Assembly: GCA_900542045.1 (NCBI GenBank)
Contig: UQMI01000009.1
Location: 9,203 to 73,202 of the forward strand
Direction: 5' to 3'
DNA from: an uncultured Blautia sp.
GTDB taxonomy: Bacteria > Bacillota > Clostridia > Lachnospirales > Lachnospiraceae
Length of the DNA: 64,000 nt
Positions within the stretch are counted from its first letter, which is position 1. Every line of letters starts with the position of its first letter. Positions 7,747-17,262 of the stretch are shown piece by piece. The notes beneath the pieces are model-generated. The model was not told where the DNA came from and did no database searches. It was given only the letters and a program-made list of their open reading frames with translations. The position numbers and the translations under genes are program-made.

Positions 7747-8211
7747 TTGGATATCACAAAACGTCAGATTACAAAAATAGCCAGAGAAGTGGGAAAGTTT
7801 ACTGTCCGGACGATGAAGGAAGAAGGGGTTGGTACAGCGGAGTTTGACCTTATCCATGTTGTGCGGAAAAGGCCCGGCATCACACAGGCAGAAATATGCA
7901 AAATTCTGGGGACAGATAAAGGGGCTGTGGCAAAGCAGACAGCCAATCTGGAGGCGAAGGGTTACCTTCGGCGGGAAAATAACCCTGCGGACGGCCGCAG
8001 CCAGCTTATTTTTCCCACAGAGAAGGCCCAGAGTCTGAAAAATTCCAAGGCGCATATTGAGGCTCTGTTTTATGAATGGCTTGCGGCAGCACTTTCCGAA
8101 GAGGACCAAAAGGAGTTTGCCCGTCTGCTGGATATTCTCTATCACCGGTGCAAGGCAGAAAGCAAAGCCGATTTTCCTGAGATGACGGTGCGCATAAAGG
8201 AGTGTGAGTGA
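7747..8211 (+). CDS. MarR-family transcriptional regulator
   Basis: A 154-aa winged helix regulator starting at TTG (7747), preceded by GAAGAAGGGG. The recognition region is GITQAEICKILGTDKGAVAKQTANLEAKGYL and the wing RRENNPADGRSQLIFPT has the usual Asp-Arg pair. It overlaps the AAAGGAG site of the next gene (MFS transporter), so the two form a regulator-pump operon of the kind that responds to aromatic or antimicrobial compounds. The ligand is unknown. Confidence 0.87.
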   Translation: MDITKRQITKIAREVGKFTVRTMKEEGVGTAEFDLIHVVRKRPGITQAEICKILGTDKGAVAKQTANLEAKGYLRRENNPADGRSQLIFPTEKAQSLKNSKAHIEALFYEWLAAALSEEDQKEFARLLDILYHRCKAESKADFPEMTVRIKECE

Positions 8212-8212
8212 T

Positions 8213-9472
8213 ATGAGCGCCAGTCAAAAGAAAAAACATCTGTCACAGGCAATGGTGTTCCTGATTCTGTTCGGGATCGTCAGTTTATTCTCGGATATGA
8301 CCCACGAGGGCGCTTCCAGTATCCGGGGGGCTTATCTGTCTATCATGGGAGCTTCCGCCGGCGCCATTGGATTTTTCTCCGGTCTGGGAGAACTGATCGG
8401 ATATTCCATGCGTTATGTATTCGGTAAGCTTACGGATAAAACCAGACAGTACTGGCCGATCACCATTTTCGGCTATGTGCTGGATGTGCTGGCCGTACCG
8501 GCGTTGGCTCTGGTGGGCGAGCATGGCTGGATATGGGCATGTCTGCTCCTGCTTATCCAGCGGATGGGAAAAGCCATCAAGAAGCCGGCAAAAGATACGA
8601 TCATGTCCTTTGCGGCATCTCAGGAAGGGGTTGGAAAAAGCTTCGGTCTGCAGGAGCTGCTGGATCAGATTGGAGCGTTTCTGGGGCCGGTGCTGCTGTA
8701 TCTGGTGATGCTCTTCCGGACAGACGGGGATACCTTTCAGATCTATTCCTTCTGCTTTGCGGTACTTGCCATTCCCGGCGCCATTACGCTGGTTCTGCTG
8801 CTTGTTACCCGGCGCAGGTTCCCCAATCCCGAACAGTTTGAACCTGAGCCGAAGGAGTATATTCCTTTCCGCATGAGAAAAAGCTTTATACTCTACATTG
8901 CCGGGATCAGCTGCTTTGCCTTTGGATTTATTGACTATTCCCTTATCATTATGCATGTGTCCAATGTTTATACCGGACTGGCGGCCAGTCTGGCAGAGAC
9001 TTCTTCACTGGTAACAGAAGGGACGCTTCCCCTTCTTTATGCCGGTGCGATGCTGGTGGATGCGATAGCTGCTCTGATATTCGGGCATCTTTATGATAAG
9101 ATCGGTGTGAAGGCGCTGATGATCTCCACGCTGCTTTCCAGTGTATTTGCGGTTTTTGTATTTGCTGTTCATTCCATTCCCATGCTTCTGCTGGGTGTGG
9201 CTCTGTGGGGCATAGGGATGGGCGCTCAGGAATCCATCCTGAAAGCGGTGGTAACTTCAATGGTTCCCAAGAACTGCCGGGCTACGGGGTATGGAATATT
9301 TGAATGCTCATTTGGTATTTTCTGGTTCCTTGGAAGCTGGATCATGGGTGTGCTCTATGACCTGAGTATTCCGGCTATGGTGGCTGTGTCGGTGATCGCG
9401 CAGCTTCTGGCTGTTCCCCTTTATCTTGTTTCAGACAAATGCGCAGCGGCTGAGAAGGCCCGATTGGGCTGA
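8213..9472 (+). CDS. MFS transporter
   Basis: A 419-aa major facilitator with about 12 hydrophobic segments, an N-terminal SLFSDMTHEGA motif and GKLTDKTRQYWP in the first cytoplasmic loop (motif A position). The ATG at 8213 lies just after the MarR stop with AAAGGAG 10 bases upstream; a GTG at 8204 would be too close to that site. Proteins with this N-terminus are annotated as drug or unknown-substrate exporters. Control by the adjacent MarR protein is likely. Confidence 0.85.
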   Translation: MSASQKKKHLSQAMVFLILFGIVSLFSDMTHEGASSIRGAYLSIMGASAGAIGFFSGLGELIGYSMRYVFGKLTDKTRQYWPITIFGYVLDVLAVPALALVGEHGWIWACLLLLIQRMGKAIKKPAKDTIMSFAASQEGVGKSFGLQELLDQIGAFLGPVLLYLVMLFRTDGDTFQIYSFCFAVLAIPGAITLVLLLVTRRRFPNPEQFEPEPKEYIPFRMRKSFILYIAGISCFAFGFIDYSLIIMHVSNVYTGLAASLAETSSLVTEGTLPLLYAGAMLVDAIAALIFGHLYDKIGVKALMISTLLSSVFAVFVFAVHSIPMLLLGVALWGIGMGAQESILKAVVTSMVPKNCRATGYGIFECSFGIFWFLGSWIMGVLYDLSIPAMVAVSVIAQLLAVPLYLVSDKCAAAEKARLG

Positions 9473-9581
9473 TCCATGGCAGACGGAAGGAAGGGAGCTC
9501 ATATGGCGGAAAATATCCTGTACGGACCGGATTTTTTTAAAAAGGCAAACTGTACTATTTTCCAAACATGAAAATCATCCG

Positions 9582-9610
9582 TTGCGTTTCTGATCTGAAG
9601 TGGCTATAAT
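9582..9610 (+). promoter_or_regulatory. Promoter of coaBC
   Basis: TTGCGT, a 17-base spacer and a perfect TATAAT. The start point would be about 9617, giving a very short leader. Confidence 0.75.
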
Positions 9611-9637
9611 GATAAAAAATAAGAAAAGGTGATGGCA

Positions 9638-10840
9638 GTGCTGCAGGGAAAAACAATTTTACTGGGAGTAACGGGAAGTATCGCGGCATACAAGGCCGCC
9701 TCGCTTGCCAGCGCTCTGAAGAAGCTTCATGGAGATGTGCATGTTCTGATGACCAGGAATGCGACAAACTTTATTAATCCCATAACATTTGAATCTTTGA
9801 CGGGGAATAAATGCCTGGTGGATACCTTTGACCGGAATTTCCAGTTTCAGGTAGAGCATGTATCCATTGCAAAAAAGGCGGATGTGGTCATGATCGCGCC
9901 TGCCAGTGCCAATGTGATCGGCAAGCTGGCCCACGGGCTGGCGGACGATATGCTTACCACCACGGTGATGGCCTGCAAATGCAGAAAGATCATTGCCCCT
10001 GCCATGAACACCAATATGTATGAAAATCCGGTGGTGCAGGATAATCTGGAAATTCTGCGGAACTATCATTATGAAGTGATCGCGCCGGCAGTGGGATATC
10101 TGGCCTGCGGCGACACCGGGGCCGGGAAGATGCCGGAACCGGAAGATCTGCTGGAATATATCGTAAGAGAAGCCGCTTTTGAAAAGGATATGGCGGGTCT
10201 GAAGGTGCTGGTGACGGCGGGACCGACTCAGGAGAAAATGGATCCGGTACGGTATCTGTCCAATCATTCCACCGGAAAGATGGGATACGCCCTGGCCAGG
10301 ATCGCCATGCTCCGGGGAGCCCAGGTGACTCTGGTGACGGGGCCTACGGCGCTGAAACCGCCGAAATTTGTAAAGGTGGAAGAGATCACCACAGCCCAGG
10401 AGATGTTTGACGCGGTGACGGCATACGCACCGACCCAGGATATCATTATCAAGGCAGCGGCAGTGGCAGATTATCGTCCCAAATATACAAGCGATGAGAA
10501 AGTCAAGAAAAAAGACAGTGAGCTGACCATGGAACTGGAGCGGACCAGAGACATCCTGCAGTATCTGGGGGATCACAAAAGACCGGGACAGTATCTCTGC
10601 GGATTTTCCATGGAAACAGAGAATATGTTAGGTAATTCCAGGGCAAAGCTTGCAAAGAAGCATCTGGACATGATTGCGGCCAATAACCTGAAAGTGGCCG
10701 GAGCCGGATTTGCAGGCGATACCAATGTGGTGACCCTGATTACAGAGAATGAGGAAATTTCACTGGAGCTGATGAGCAAAGAGGAAGTATCCGTACACAT
10801 TCTCGATAAGATACTGGCAGACCGCAGCGCCGGCGTGTAG
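9638..10840 (+). CDS. coaBC: Bifunctional phosphopantothenoylcysteine decarboxylase/synthetase
   Basis: About 400 aa carrying both middle steps of coenzyme A synthesis. The N-terminal flavoprotein CoaC half has GSIAAYK, the conserved PAMNTNMYENP motif and GYLACGDTGAGKMPEP. The C-terminal CoaB half starts near residue 185 with TAGPTQEKMDPVRYLSNHS and has AAAVADYRP. GTG at 9638 is chosen because AAAAGG lies 8 bases upstream and the protein then begins in register with the family; ATG at 9632 is almost on the ribosome site. It leads a pantothenate/CoA group with the ECF component and coaX. Confidence 0.93.
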   Translation: MLQGKTILLGVTGSIAAYKAASLASALKKLHGDVHVLMTRNATNFINPITFESLTGNKCLVDTFDRNFQFQVEHVSIAKKADVVMIAPASANVIGKLAHGLADDMLTTTVMACKCRKIIAPAMNTNMYENPVVQDNLEILRNYHYEVIAPAVGYLACGDTGAGKMPEPEDLLEYIVREAAFEKDMAGLKVLVTAGPTQEKMDPVRYLSNHSTGKMGYALARIAMLRGAQVTLVTGPTALKPPKFVKVEEITTAQEMFDAVTAYAPTQDIIIKAAAVADYRPKYTSDEKVKKKDSELTMELERTRDILQYLGDHKRPGQYLCGFSMETENMLGNSRAKLAKKHLDMIAANNLKVAGAGFAGDTNVVTLITENEEISLELMSKEEVSVHILDKILADRSAGV

Positions 10841-11034
10841 CCGGCCAGGAGGCTGTTCCGGCACCGGGGCAGCTGCCGCGTGACGGATTTCGGCGGAACA
10901 TCCCCGGATTGCCGGCTGCGGAATGTACCGTATCTGTTACCCGTTCACCGTACGGAAGCCGGTAACTGCTGAATTCCGGTTTCCTGTGCCCATGTATTGT
11001 ATCTCGAAGGAGAATAGTAACAAGGAGGCAGACA
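10841..11034 (+). other. GC-rich structured leader before the ECF S component
   Basis: A 194-base gap with several possible stems (CCGGGG at 10864 with CCCCGG at 10902; CCGTACGG is self-complementary). There is no T run and no riboswitch class I recognise. Confidence 0.35.
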
Positions 11035-11706
11035 ATGATGAATGCAACAGCAGCAACAAACAACAGAACAACCGCGTCCCGGACAAAAGGCATGGCTCAG
11101 GTGGCACTTTTCGCTGCACTGATTATCCTGATGTCCTTCACCCCGTTTCTCGGGTACATTCCTCTCGGCTTTACCCGCGCGACCATTATCCATATCCCGG
11201 TGATCATCGGGTCTTTGGTTCTGGGGCCGAAAAAAGGAGCCGTTCTGGGAGGAATTTTTGGTCTCACCAGTTTTATCAATAATACGATTAATCCCACAGT
11301 CACATCCTTTGTGTTTACCCCGTTTTACAGTCTGGGTGAATACAGCGGAGGCATCGGCAGTCTGATCATCTGCTTTGTTCCCCGTATTCTGGTGGGTGTG
11401 CTGCCGTTTTATGTGTACCACCTGGTAAAAAAACACAGCAGAGCACAGGTGTCTTCTGCAGGTCTGATCGCTGCAGGTCTGACTGGCGCGCTGACCAATA
11501 CTCTGCTGGTCATGAACCTGATCTTTCTGTTCTTCCGTGATGCCTATGCTGCAGCCAACGGAGTCGCATCCGGAGCAGTGTATGGATTTATCCTTTCTAT
11601 TATCGGCATCAACGGTGTGCCGGAGGCTTTGGTGGCAGCCGTGCTGACCCTGCTCATCGGCCGTGTGCTGCTGAACAAAAATGTGCGGAGCAAGCTGGGA
11701 TTTTAA
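11035..11706 (+). CDS. panT: ECF transporter S component, probably pantothenate (PanT)
   Basis: A 223-aa integral membrane substrate-binding subunit with about six hydrophobic segments. The family signature GYIPLGFTRATIIHIPVI, LGPKKGAVLGGIFGLTSFI and TSFVFTPF fits the PanT-like/ECF group, and the position between coaBC and coaX supports pantothenate as substrate. The shared EcfA/EcfT energy module is not in this window. AAGGAGG precedes the start; ATG at 11035 and 11038 are both possible. The symbol rests on family plus context. Confidence 0.8.
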   Translation: MMNATAATNNRTTASRTKGMAQVALFAALIILMSFTPFLGYIPLGFTRATIIHIPVIIGSLVLGPKKGAVLGGIFGLTSFINNTINPTVTSFVFTPFYSLGEYSGGIGSLIICFVPRILVGVLPFYVYHLVKKHSRAQVSSAGLIAAGLTGALTNTLLVMNLIFLFFRDAYAAANGVASGAVYGFILSIIGINGVPEALVAAVLTLLIGRVLLNKNVRSKLGF

Positions 11707-11779
11707 GCGGATCGCGGATATCCGTCTGACTGGAACGACCGCAGAGACCCGATGAATTTGTTAGGAGAGATTGGAAAAC

Positions 11780-12544
11780 ATGATTTTAGCCATTGATATA
11801 GGAAATACAAATATTGTGATCGGATGTCTGGATAAGGACAAGACGTATTTTATCGAGAGACTTTCCACTGTACGGACCAAGACAGAGCTGGAGTATGCAG
11901 TGGATATCAAGACCCTTCTGGAGCTGTATCACATCCGGCACCAGGAGCTGGAAGGGGGCATCATTGCTTCCGTGGTACCCCAGATTACCAATATCATGAA
12001 AATCGCTGCAGAAAAGATCCTCAAAAAAGAAGTGCTGGTGGTCGGACCGGGTGTGAAAAGCGGACTGAATATCCTGATGGATAATCCGGCTACCCTGGGA
12101 GCGGATCTGGTGGTGGGAGCAGTGGCTGCCCTGTCAGAATATCCGGTGCCTCTGATCGTGGTGGATATGGGAACAGCTACCACCATCTGCGTGGTGGATG
12201 ACAAGAAACGCTATATCGGCGGAGTCATCATGCCGGGGGGGACTACGTCTCTGGATTCTCTGACCGCAAGAGCATCCCAGCTGAGCGGGATCGGTCTGGA
12301 AGCACCGAAAAGGGTCATCGGAAAAAATACCATCGAATGTATGAAAAGCGGTGTGGTATATGGAAATGCAGCCTGTATCGATGGAATGATCCAGCGGATG
12401 GAAGAAGAGCTGGGACAGAAGACCACAGTGATCGCCACAGGCGGACTGGCAAAAAAAATCATTCCATACTGCAGGCATGAAATGATTCTGGATGACGGGC
12501 TTCTGCTGAAAGGTATGCGGATCATCTACGACAAAAACCAATAA
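11780..12544 (+). CDS. coaX: Type III pantothenate kinase
   Basis: Phosphorylates pantothenate, the first step of CoA synthesis. The 254-aa protein shows the ASKHA-fold signatures of CoaX: LAIDIGNTNIVIG at the N-terminus, VVDMGTATTICVVD near residue 125 and GGVIMPGGTTSLDSL near 150. The ATG at 11780 with AGGAGA upstream is preferred to a TTG at 11771. With coaBC and PanT it completes an uptake-to-phosphopantetheine block. Confidence 0.94.
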   Translation: MILAIDIGNTNIVIGCLDKDKTYFIERLSTVRTKTELEYAVDIKTLLELYHIRHQELEGGIIASVVPQITNIMKIAAEKILKKEVLVVGPGVKSGLNILMDNPATLGADLVVGAVAALSEYPVPLIVVDMGTATTICVVDDKKRYIGGVIMPGGTTSLDSLTARASQLSGIGLEAPKRVIGKNTIECMKSGVVYGNAACIDGMIQRMEEELGQKTTVIATGGLAKKIIPYCRHEMILDDGLLLKGMRIIYDKNQ

Positions 12545-12555
12545 GGGGATCAGTC

Positions 12556-12589
12556 TCGGAGAGGGGAAACGAAAGTGGCTCCTCTCCGA
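12556..12589. terminator. Bidirectional terminator between coaX and pduL
   Basis: A 9-bp stem TCGGAGAGG/CCTCTCCGA lies between two converging genes. Its T run is weak on the plus strand. Confidence 0.55.
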
Positions 12590-12605
12590 ATGTTTTGCGG
12601 GCTGT

Positions 12606-13247
12606 TTATCGTACGATACCGGACAGGAGCTCGTCCATCCACATATGGATGTTGTAGGATTCATCGAAGAGCTTGATAATGACGCCGTAAGGTTCCGCAT
12701 CGCTGGAAAAGGCGTTGGCTTCATCGGTATCCACATGCATGGAAAGCCGGAAATTCTTGTCTACGCGCACCACCACATCGGCGTAGATCAGGGCACGCTC
12801 ATAGCTTTTGGTGATGACGAACACTTCCTGGTTATCCTTGACGTGCATGGCCATTGCTTCCTGGGGCGTCATATGGATGTGGCGCTTTGCCACAATGACT
12901 CCCTTGTCAATGGTCAGCTCTTTGCCGTCCGGGCCGATCAGCGTGCAGCCGGGAGTGAAGGCAATGTCGCCGGACTGGCGGATCACAGAAGGGATGCCAA
13001 GCTTCCGGCAGTCGGTTACGGAAAGTTCCACCTGGGTATCTTTTCGGAAAGGACCAAGGATGGCCACATTTTCAAAGTCACCTTTCGGTCCCCGGACCGT
13101 AAGCCGTTCCGCGCAGAGGTACTGGCCAGGCTGGCTGAGTTCCTTGACGAAGGTAAGGGAAGCGCCCTCGCCAAACAGCAGTTCAAAATCTTTCTGGGAG
13201 ACATGGATATGTCTGGCAGATGTTTCAATGGGTATTTTGTAGTTCAT
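12606..13247 (-). CDS. pduL: Phosphate propanoyltransferase (PduL-type phosphotransacylase)
   Basis: Converts acyl-CoA (acetyl or propionyl) and phosphate to acyl phosphate and CoA. The 213-aa protein has the paired beta-barrel domains of PduL with metal-binding histidines in SARHIHVS (about residue 12), AKRHIHMTPQEA (about 125) and LSMHVDTDEAN (about 170). No clear N-terminal encapsulation helix is seen and no microcompartment shell genes are near, so it is probably the cytosolic enzyme used with acetate kinase. GAGGAG precedes its ATG. Confidence 0.9.
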   Translation of the reverse strand: MNYKIPIETSARHIHVSQKDFELLFGEGASLTFVKELSQPGQYLCAERLTVRGPKGDFENVAILGPFRKDTQVELSVTDCRKLGIPSVIRQSGDIAFTPGCTLIGPDGKELTIDKGVIVAKRHIHMTPQEAMAMHVKDNQEVFVITKSYERALIYADVVVRVDKNFRLSMHVDTDEANAFSSDAEPYGVIIKLFDESYNIHMWMDELLSGIVR

Positions 13248-13431
13248 AATAAAAACTCCTCAAATTTTACTATATTACAGGATACCGGGGCAAAGGGGCA
13301 GGATTCGCCAGGTACCTTTTGAATCTTTAATCATTATAGCATAAAAATGTCTCCCGTGTACCGGTAAAATAAAAAGATATCCGGTGCGGGACGTATAAAT
13401 ATACATAACAGGAAAAGGAGGCTGCTGACGA

Positions 13432-14328
13432 ATGATGGCAGGACAGGAAGAGCAGGAAGTATTTTCCTGCCGGCAGGAGAAGGATCATGTGGTGATCACC
13501 GGCTGGGAGCCGGAGGAAAAAACCGTGCAGGTACCGGATACAGTGGGCGGACTGCCGGTGACGGCTCTGGACGCTTACGCTTTTTCCGGCGGAAAGCATG
13601 AAGAGATTCGGCTTCCTGTGTCCATGAAAAGGATTGGGCGCTATGCGTTTTATAATTGCTTTTCCCTGCATAGTCTGTATTTTTATACAGAGATTGGAGA
13701 CGTGGGAGCAGGGGCCTTCACCGGCTGCCACAGAGTCAGGAAGCTGGATGTAACAGAGACCGGAGGCGGACGTTCCTGCTTCCGGGATATCCTGTCGGAG
13801 TTTGGAGAGGAGCTGGAGGTGTTCTGGCACGGGGAGCAGGAAGCCCATCTGATGTTTCCGGAATTTTATGAGGAAGGGGTGGAAAATACCCCGGCCCGTA
13901 TTTTGATGACACAGGTACATGGGAGCGGGATTCATTACCGGAACTGTTTTGTGAATGGAAAACTGGATTTTCAGGAGTACGATGCCCGTTTTCCCATGGC
14001 AGAGGCTATTGAATCCCGGCAGCTGCTGGTGCGGATGGCTATGGGAAGGCTGTTCTATCCCTTCCGTCTGGAGAAAAAGGCAGAAGAGCGGTATCATGCC
14101 TGCTTGGAAGAAAATCTGGAGGAAGCAGGACGCTGGCTGATCCGGCAGGAAGACCGGGAAGGAATGAAGTGTCTGGCGGAACGATATTTTTACGATCTGA
14201 AAGAAAAACAGGTGCTGGAAGCGCTGATTTTTCAGGCACAGAAAGAAAAGAAAACGGAGCTGCTCAGCTATCTGATGGAGGTCCGTCACCAGAGATATCC
14301 GGCAAAGAAAAAAGTGTTCGAGCTGTAA
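13432..14328 (+). CDS. Leucine-rich-repeat (BspA-like) protein
   Basis: A 298-aa protein without signal peptide. Residues 25-115 contain BspA-type LRR units (VPDTVGGLPVTALDAYAFSG, then IRLPVSMKRIGRYAFYNC, then DVGAGAFTGC). The remainder is charged and mostly helical with no domain I know. It is the first gene of a set with a VWA/metallopeptidase-like protein, a MoxR ATPase, a transglutaminase lipoprotein and a membrane protein, so a role in recognising or scaffolding a partner is plausible but unproven. Confidence 0.7.
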   Translation: MMAGQEEQEVFSCRQEKDHVVITGWEPEEKTVQVPDTVGGLPVTALDAYAFSGGKHEEIRLPVSMKRIGRYAFYNCFSLHSLYFYTEIGDVGAGAFTGCHRVRKLDVTETGGGRSCFRDILSEFGEELEVFWHGEQEAHLMFPEFYEEGVENTPARILMTQVHGSGIHYRNCFVNGKLDFQEYDARFPMAEAIESRQLLVRMAMGRLFYPFRLEKKAEERYHACLEENLEEAGRWLIRQEDREGMKCLAERYFYDLKEKQVLEALIFQAQKEKKTELLSYLMEVRHQRYPAKKKVFEL

Positions 14329-14395
14329 CGGCAGGATCGTAGAGTTGATAAAAAATGGGAACTGACAACAGGTTTTAGGTATGGAGGAGCGGAAT

Positions 14396-15733
14396 ATGAA
14401 GAATCCGGTGCGGGAGCAGCAGCTTCACGAAGAAAAAATACAGCAGATCTGCAGGGAAATCCTGGGAGACGCCAGAAATGAACTGTATCTGCGCATGCGG
14501 TTCCTGGACATGGCGCTCTGGGGGCTGCGCTGGGAGGCGGATCCGGCGGTTTCCTTTCTGGGGACCGATGGAAATTGCCTGTACTATGCGCCGCAGATTT
14601 TGCTGGAACGCTACAGACAGGGGAATGTGGAGATTACCAGAGGGTATTTCCACAGTCTGCTCCATTGTCTGTTCTGCCACTGGTTTCCGGGAAACGGCCG
14701 GCAGGGAGAATACTGGGATCTGGCCTGTGATATGGCGGTGGAGCTTTTGATGGATACACTGCCGGCGCCCTGTCTGCACCGTCCGGCCTCCCGGCTGCGG
14801 CGGGAAATAGCCGTCCGGCTGCGCAGGAGCAGGCGGGTGCTGACAGCTCAGCGGATTAGGGCAGAACTGGAAGCCATGGATCTGTCCGGGGAGCAGCTGG
14901 AAGCGTTGAAGCAGGAATTTCTGGTGGATGATCACCGGTACTGGAACCAGAAGGATCCCCGTTCCCCTGGCATGGAGCAGCAGAGAAAGAACTGGGATGA
15001 AATAAGAGAAAAGACCCAGGTGGAAATGGAAACATTCTCCAAGGAAGCGGCCAGGGATTGTGAAACGTTCACGGAGCAGCTTCAGGCAGAGAACCGGAAG
15101 CGTTACGATTACCGGGAATTTCTGCGGAAATTTTGTATCCGGAGGGAAGAAATGCAGGTGGATATGGACACGTTTGACTATATCTTTTATAATTATGGAA
15201 TGCAGCTCTATGGAAACATGCCGCTGATCGAGCCTCTGGAAACAAAGGAAGTGAACCGGATTCAGGATTTTGCCATTGTCATTGATACGTCCATGTCCTG
15301 CAAGGGAGAGCTGGTGCAGAAATTTCTGGAGGAGACATACAGTGTTCTGCAGGAATCCCAGAGTTTTTTCCGGAAAATGCAGATTCATATTCTCCAGTGC
15401 GACGAGCAGGTGCGGCAGGACCGGAAGATCACCAGCCAGGAAGAGCTGAAGGAGTATATGGAGCATGTGGAGCTGACCGGCCAGGGAGGCACGGATTTTC
15501 GTCCGCCCTTTGCCTACGTGGAAGAACTGCGGGCCAGGGGAGAGTTTACCAGGCTGCGGGGGCTTTTGTATTTTACCGACGGTTACGGGATTTTCCCGGC
15601 AAAAAAGCCGGATTACGAGACGGCATTTATTTTTATGAAAGAAGATTATCAGGATGTGGATGTTCCGCCCTGGGCCATTAAGCTGATCCTGGAGCCGGAA
15701 GATCTGTCAGGGAGAGAGAAGAATGAATATTAA
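14396..15733 (+). CDS. VWA-like protein with DUF2201-type metallopeptidase-like N-domain
   Basis: A 445-aa cytosolic protein. The N-terminal half has YFHSLLHCLFCHWF (about residue 90) followed by WDLACDMAVELLMD, the layout of the DUF2201 putative metallopeptidase domain although the HExxH is degenerate (HSLLH). The C-terminal half is a VWA-like domain with a MIDAS-type FAIVIDTSMSCKGE (about 290) and GQGGTDFRP (about 365). ATG 14396 is used because GGAGGAG lies 6 bases before it; ATG 14381 overlaps that site. It overlaps the AAA+ gene by 11 bases. MoxR-VWA pairs usually act as chaperones that load metals or assemble complexes. Confidence 0.8.
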   Translation: MKNPVREQQLHEEKIQQICREILGDARNELYLRMRFLDMALWGLRWEADPAVSFLGTDGNCLYYAPQILLERYRQGNVEITRGYFHSLLHCLFCHWFPGNGRQGEYWDLACDMAVELLMDTLPAPCLHRPASRLRREIAVRLRRSRRVLTAQRIRAELEAMDLSGEQLEALKQEFLVDDHRYWNQKDPRSPGMEQQRKNWDEIREKTQVEMETFSKEAARDCETFTEQLQAENRKRYDYREFLRKFCIRREEMQVDMDTFDYIFYNYGMQLYGNMPLIEPLETKEVNRIQDFAIVIDTSMSCKGELVQKFLEETYSVLQESQSFFRKMQIHILQCDEQVRQDRKITSQEELKEYMEHVELTGQGGTDFRPPFAYVEELRARGEFTRLRGLLYFTDGYGIFPAKKPDYETAFIFMKEDYQDVDVPPWAIKLILEPEDLSGREKNEY

Positions 15734-17231
15734 GCGGGCAAAAGAAGAGATCAAAGATGCGATTTCGGCCTATCTTTATAAAAACGAATATGGAGAATAT
15801 GAGATTCCGGCGGTGCGGCAGCGGCCGATCCTGCTGCTGGGGGCTCCGGGGATCGGTAAGACCCAGATCATGGAGCAGATTGCCAGAGAGTGCCATATCG
15901 GGCTGGTGAGCTACACCATTACCCACCATACCCGCCAGAGCGCCATTGGTCTTCCGTTTATTTCGGAAAAAGAATACGGCGGCAGAAAATATGCGGTGAC
16001 GGAGTATACCATGAGTGAGATCGTAGCTTCGATTTATGAAAAGATGGAGCAGACCGGTCTGAAGGAAGGAATCCTGTTCATAGATGAGATCAACTGTGTA
16101 TCCGAAACTCTGGCGCCGGCCATGCTGCAGTTTCTGCAGTGTAAAACCTTCGGAAATCACGCGATCCCTGCCGGATGGCTGATCGTGGCTGCGGGAAATC
16201 CGCCGGAATACAATAAATCGGTGCGTGAGTTCGATGTGGTGACCATGGACCGTGTCAAAAAGATCCAGGTGGAGCCGGACTATGATGCCTGGCGGGAATA
16301 TGCGGTCAGAGAAAATATATATCCGGCCATCCTTTCCTATCTGGGAGCAAAACCCAGTCATTTTTACCAGATGGAGAGCACGGTGGATGGCAGACAGTTT
16401 GCCACTCCCAGAGGATGGGAGGATCTGTCCCGGGTCCTCTGGGTCTATGAGCGGCTGGGCAAACAGGCAGACCGGGAAGTCATCATCCAGTATCTGCAGC
16501 ATGAACGGGTTGCACGGGATTTTGCCAATTATCTGGAACTGTATGAGAAATACCGGAAGGAGTATCCCATTGAGGAGATCTTCCAGGGCAATCTGGATGA
16601 GGGGATGCTGAAGAAGTTGTCCCACGCTTCTTTTGATGAGAAATTCAGTGTGGTGGGGCTTCTGCTGTCTTATTGCACCACAGCCTTCCGAAAGGTCTGG
16701 CAGGCCCAGATGCGTCTGGAAAAGCTGCTGGGCTGTCTGAAAGAATGGAAAGAAGCCCTTGCCGGAGCGCACCAGGGACAGCCTCGGGTATTTCTGGAAG
16801 ATTATCTGGATGCCTATGACCGGGAGCTGGAACGGCTGCTGGCAGGAGAGCAGCTGAACCGGGAGGAAGAGCATCTCTGGCGGGATACCCGGGAGATCCT
16901 GGGAACCCTTGTGCTGGAAATGAAAAAAGAGGGGATCCAGCAGGGAGAGCAGGCCATGGAGCAGGTCCAGGAGAGTTTCCGGCAGCAGCGGGATTCCTAT
17001 GAAACTCTGTATCAGCAGGGAGCAGATACTCTGGAGAGAGCCTTTGATTTTATGGAAGCGGCTTTTGCCAGGGGACAGGAAATGGTGCTGTTTGTGACAG
17101 AGCTGAATACAGCCTTTTACCCGGTGTGGTTTTTACAGGAATACGATTGTGAGCGTTACTACTATTATAATAAAGAACTGCTGTTTCAGGAAAAACGGCA
17201 GAAACTGCTGAAGGAGATTGAGGAATTATAG
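15723..17231 (+). CDS. MoxR-type AAA+ ATPase
   Basis: A 502-aa AAA+ protein with Walker A GAPGIGKTQ (about residue 40), Walker B ILFIDEINCVSETLAPAM (about 118), sensor I VAAGNPPEYNKS (about 157) and an extended C-terminal helical region of more than 200 residues not found in short MoxR proteins. It begins 11 bases before the VWA gene ends, so the two are coupled and probably act together. The client is unknown; the secreted transglutaminase and membrane protein downstream are candidates. Confidence 0.85.
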   Translation: MNIKRAKEEIKDAISAYLYKNEYGEYEIPAVRQRPILLLGAPGIGKTQIMEQIARECHIGLVSYTITHHTRQSAIGLPFISEKEYGGRKYAVTEYTMSEIVASIYEKMEQTGLKEGILFIDEINCVSETLAPAMLQFLQCKTFGNHAIPAGWLIVAAGNPPEYNKSVREFDVVTMDRVKKIQVEPDYDAWREYAVRENIYPAILSYLGAKPSHFYQMESTVDGRQFATPRGWEDLSRVLWVYERLGKQADREVIIQYLQHERVARDFANYLELYEKYRKEYPIEEIFQGNLDEGMLKKLSHASFDEKFSVVGLLLSYCTTAFRKVWQAQMRLEKLLGCLKEWKEALAGAHQGQPRVFLEDYLDAYDRELERLLAGEQLNREEEHLWRDTREILGTLVLEMKKEGIQQGEQAMEQVQESFRQQRDSYETLYQQGADTLERAFDFMEAAFARGQEMVLFVTELNTAFYPVWFLQEYDCERYYYYNKELLFQEKRQKLLKEIEEL

Positions 17232-17262
17232 TGCCGGAAGGGATGGCGCAGAAAGGAAGGGC

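Noticed and set aside
9503..9571. 22-codon ORF with GGAAGGGAG upstream
   Set aside because: The ribosome site is good, but length and lack of any recognisable feature leave it unsupported; it lies just before the coaBC promoter.
10841..11034. Known riboswitch before the ECF component
   Set aside because: Stems are present but no consensus core of any vitamin riboswitch was seen and there is no terminator.
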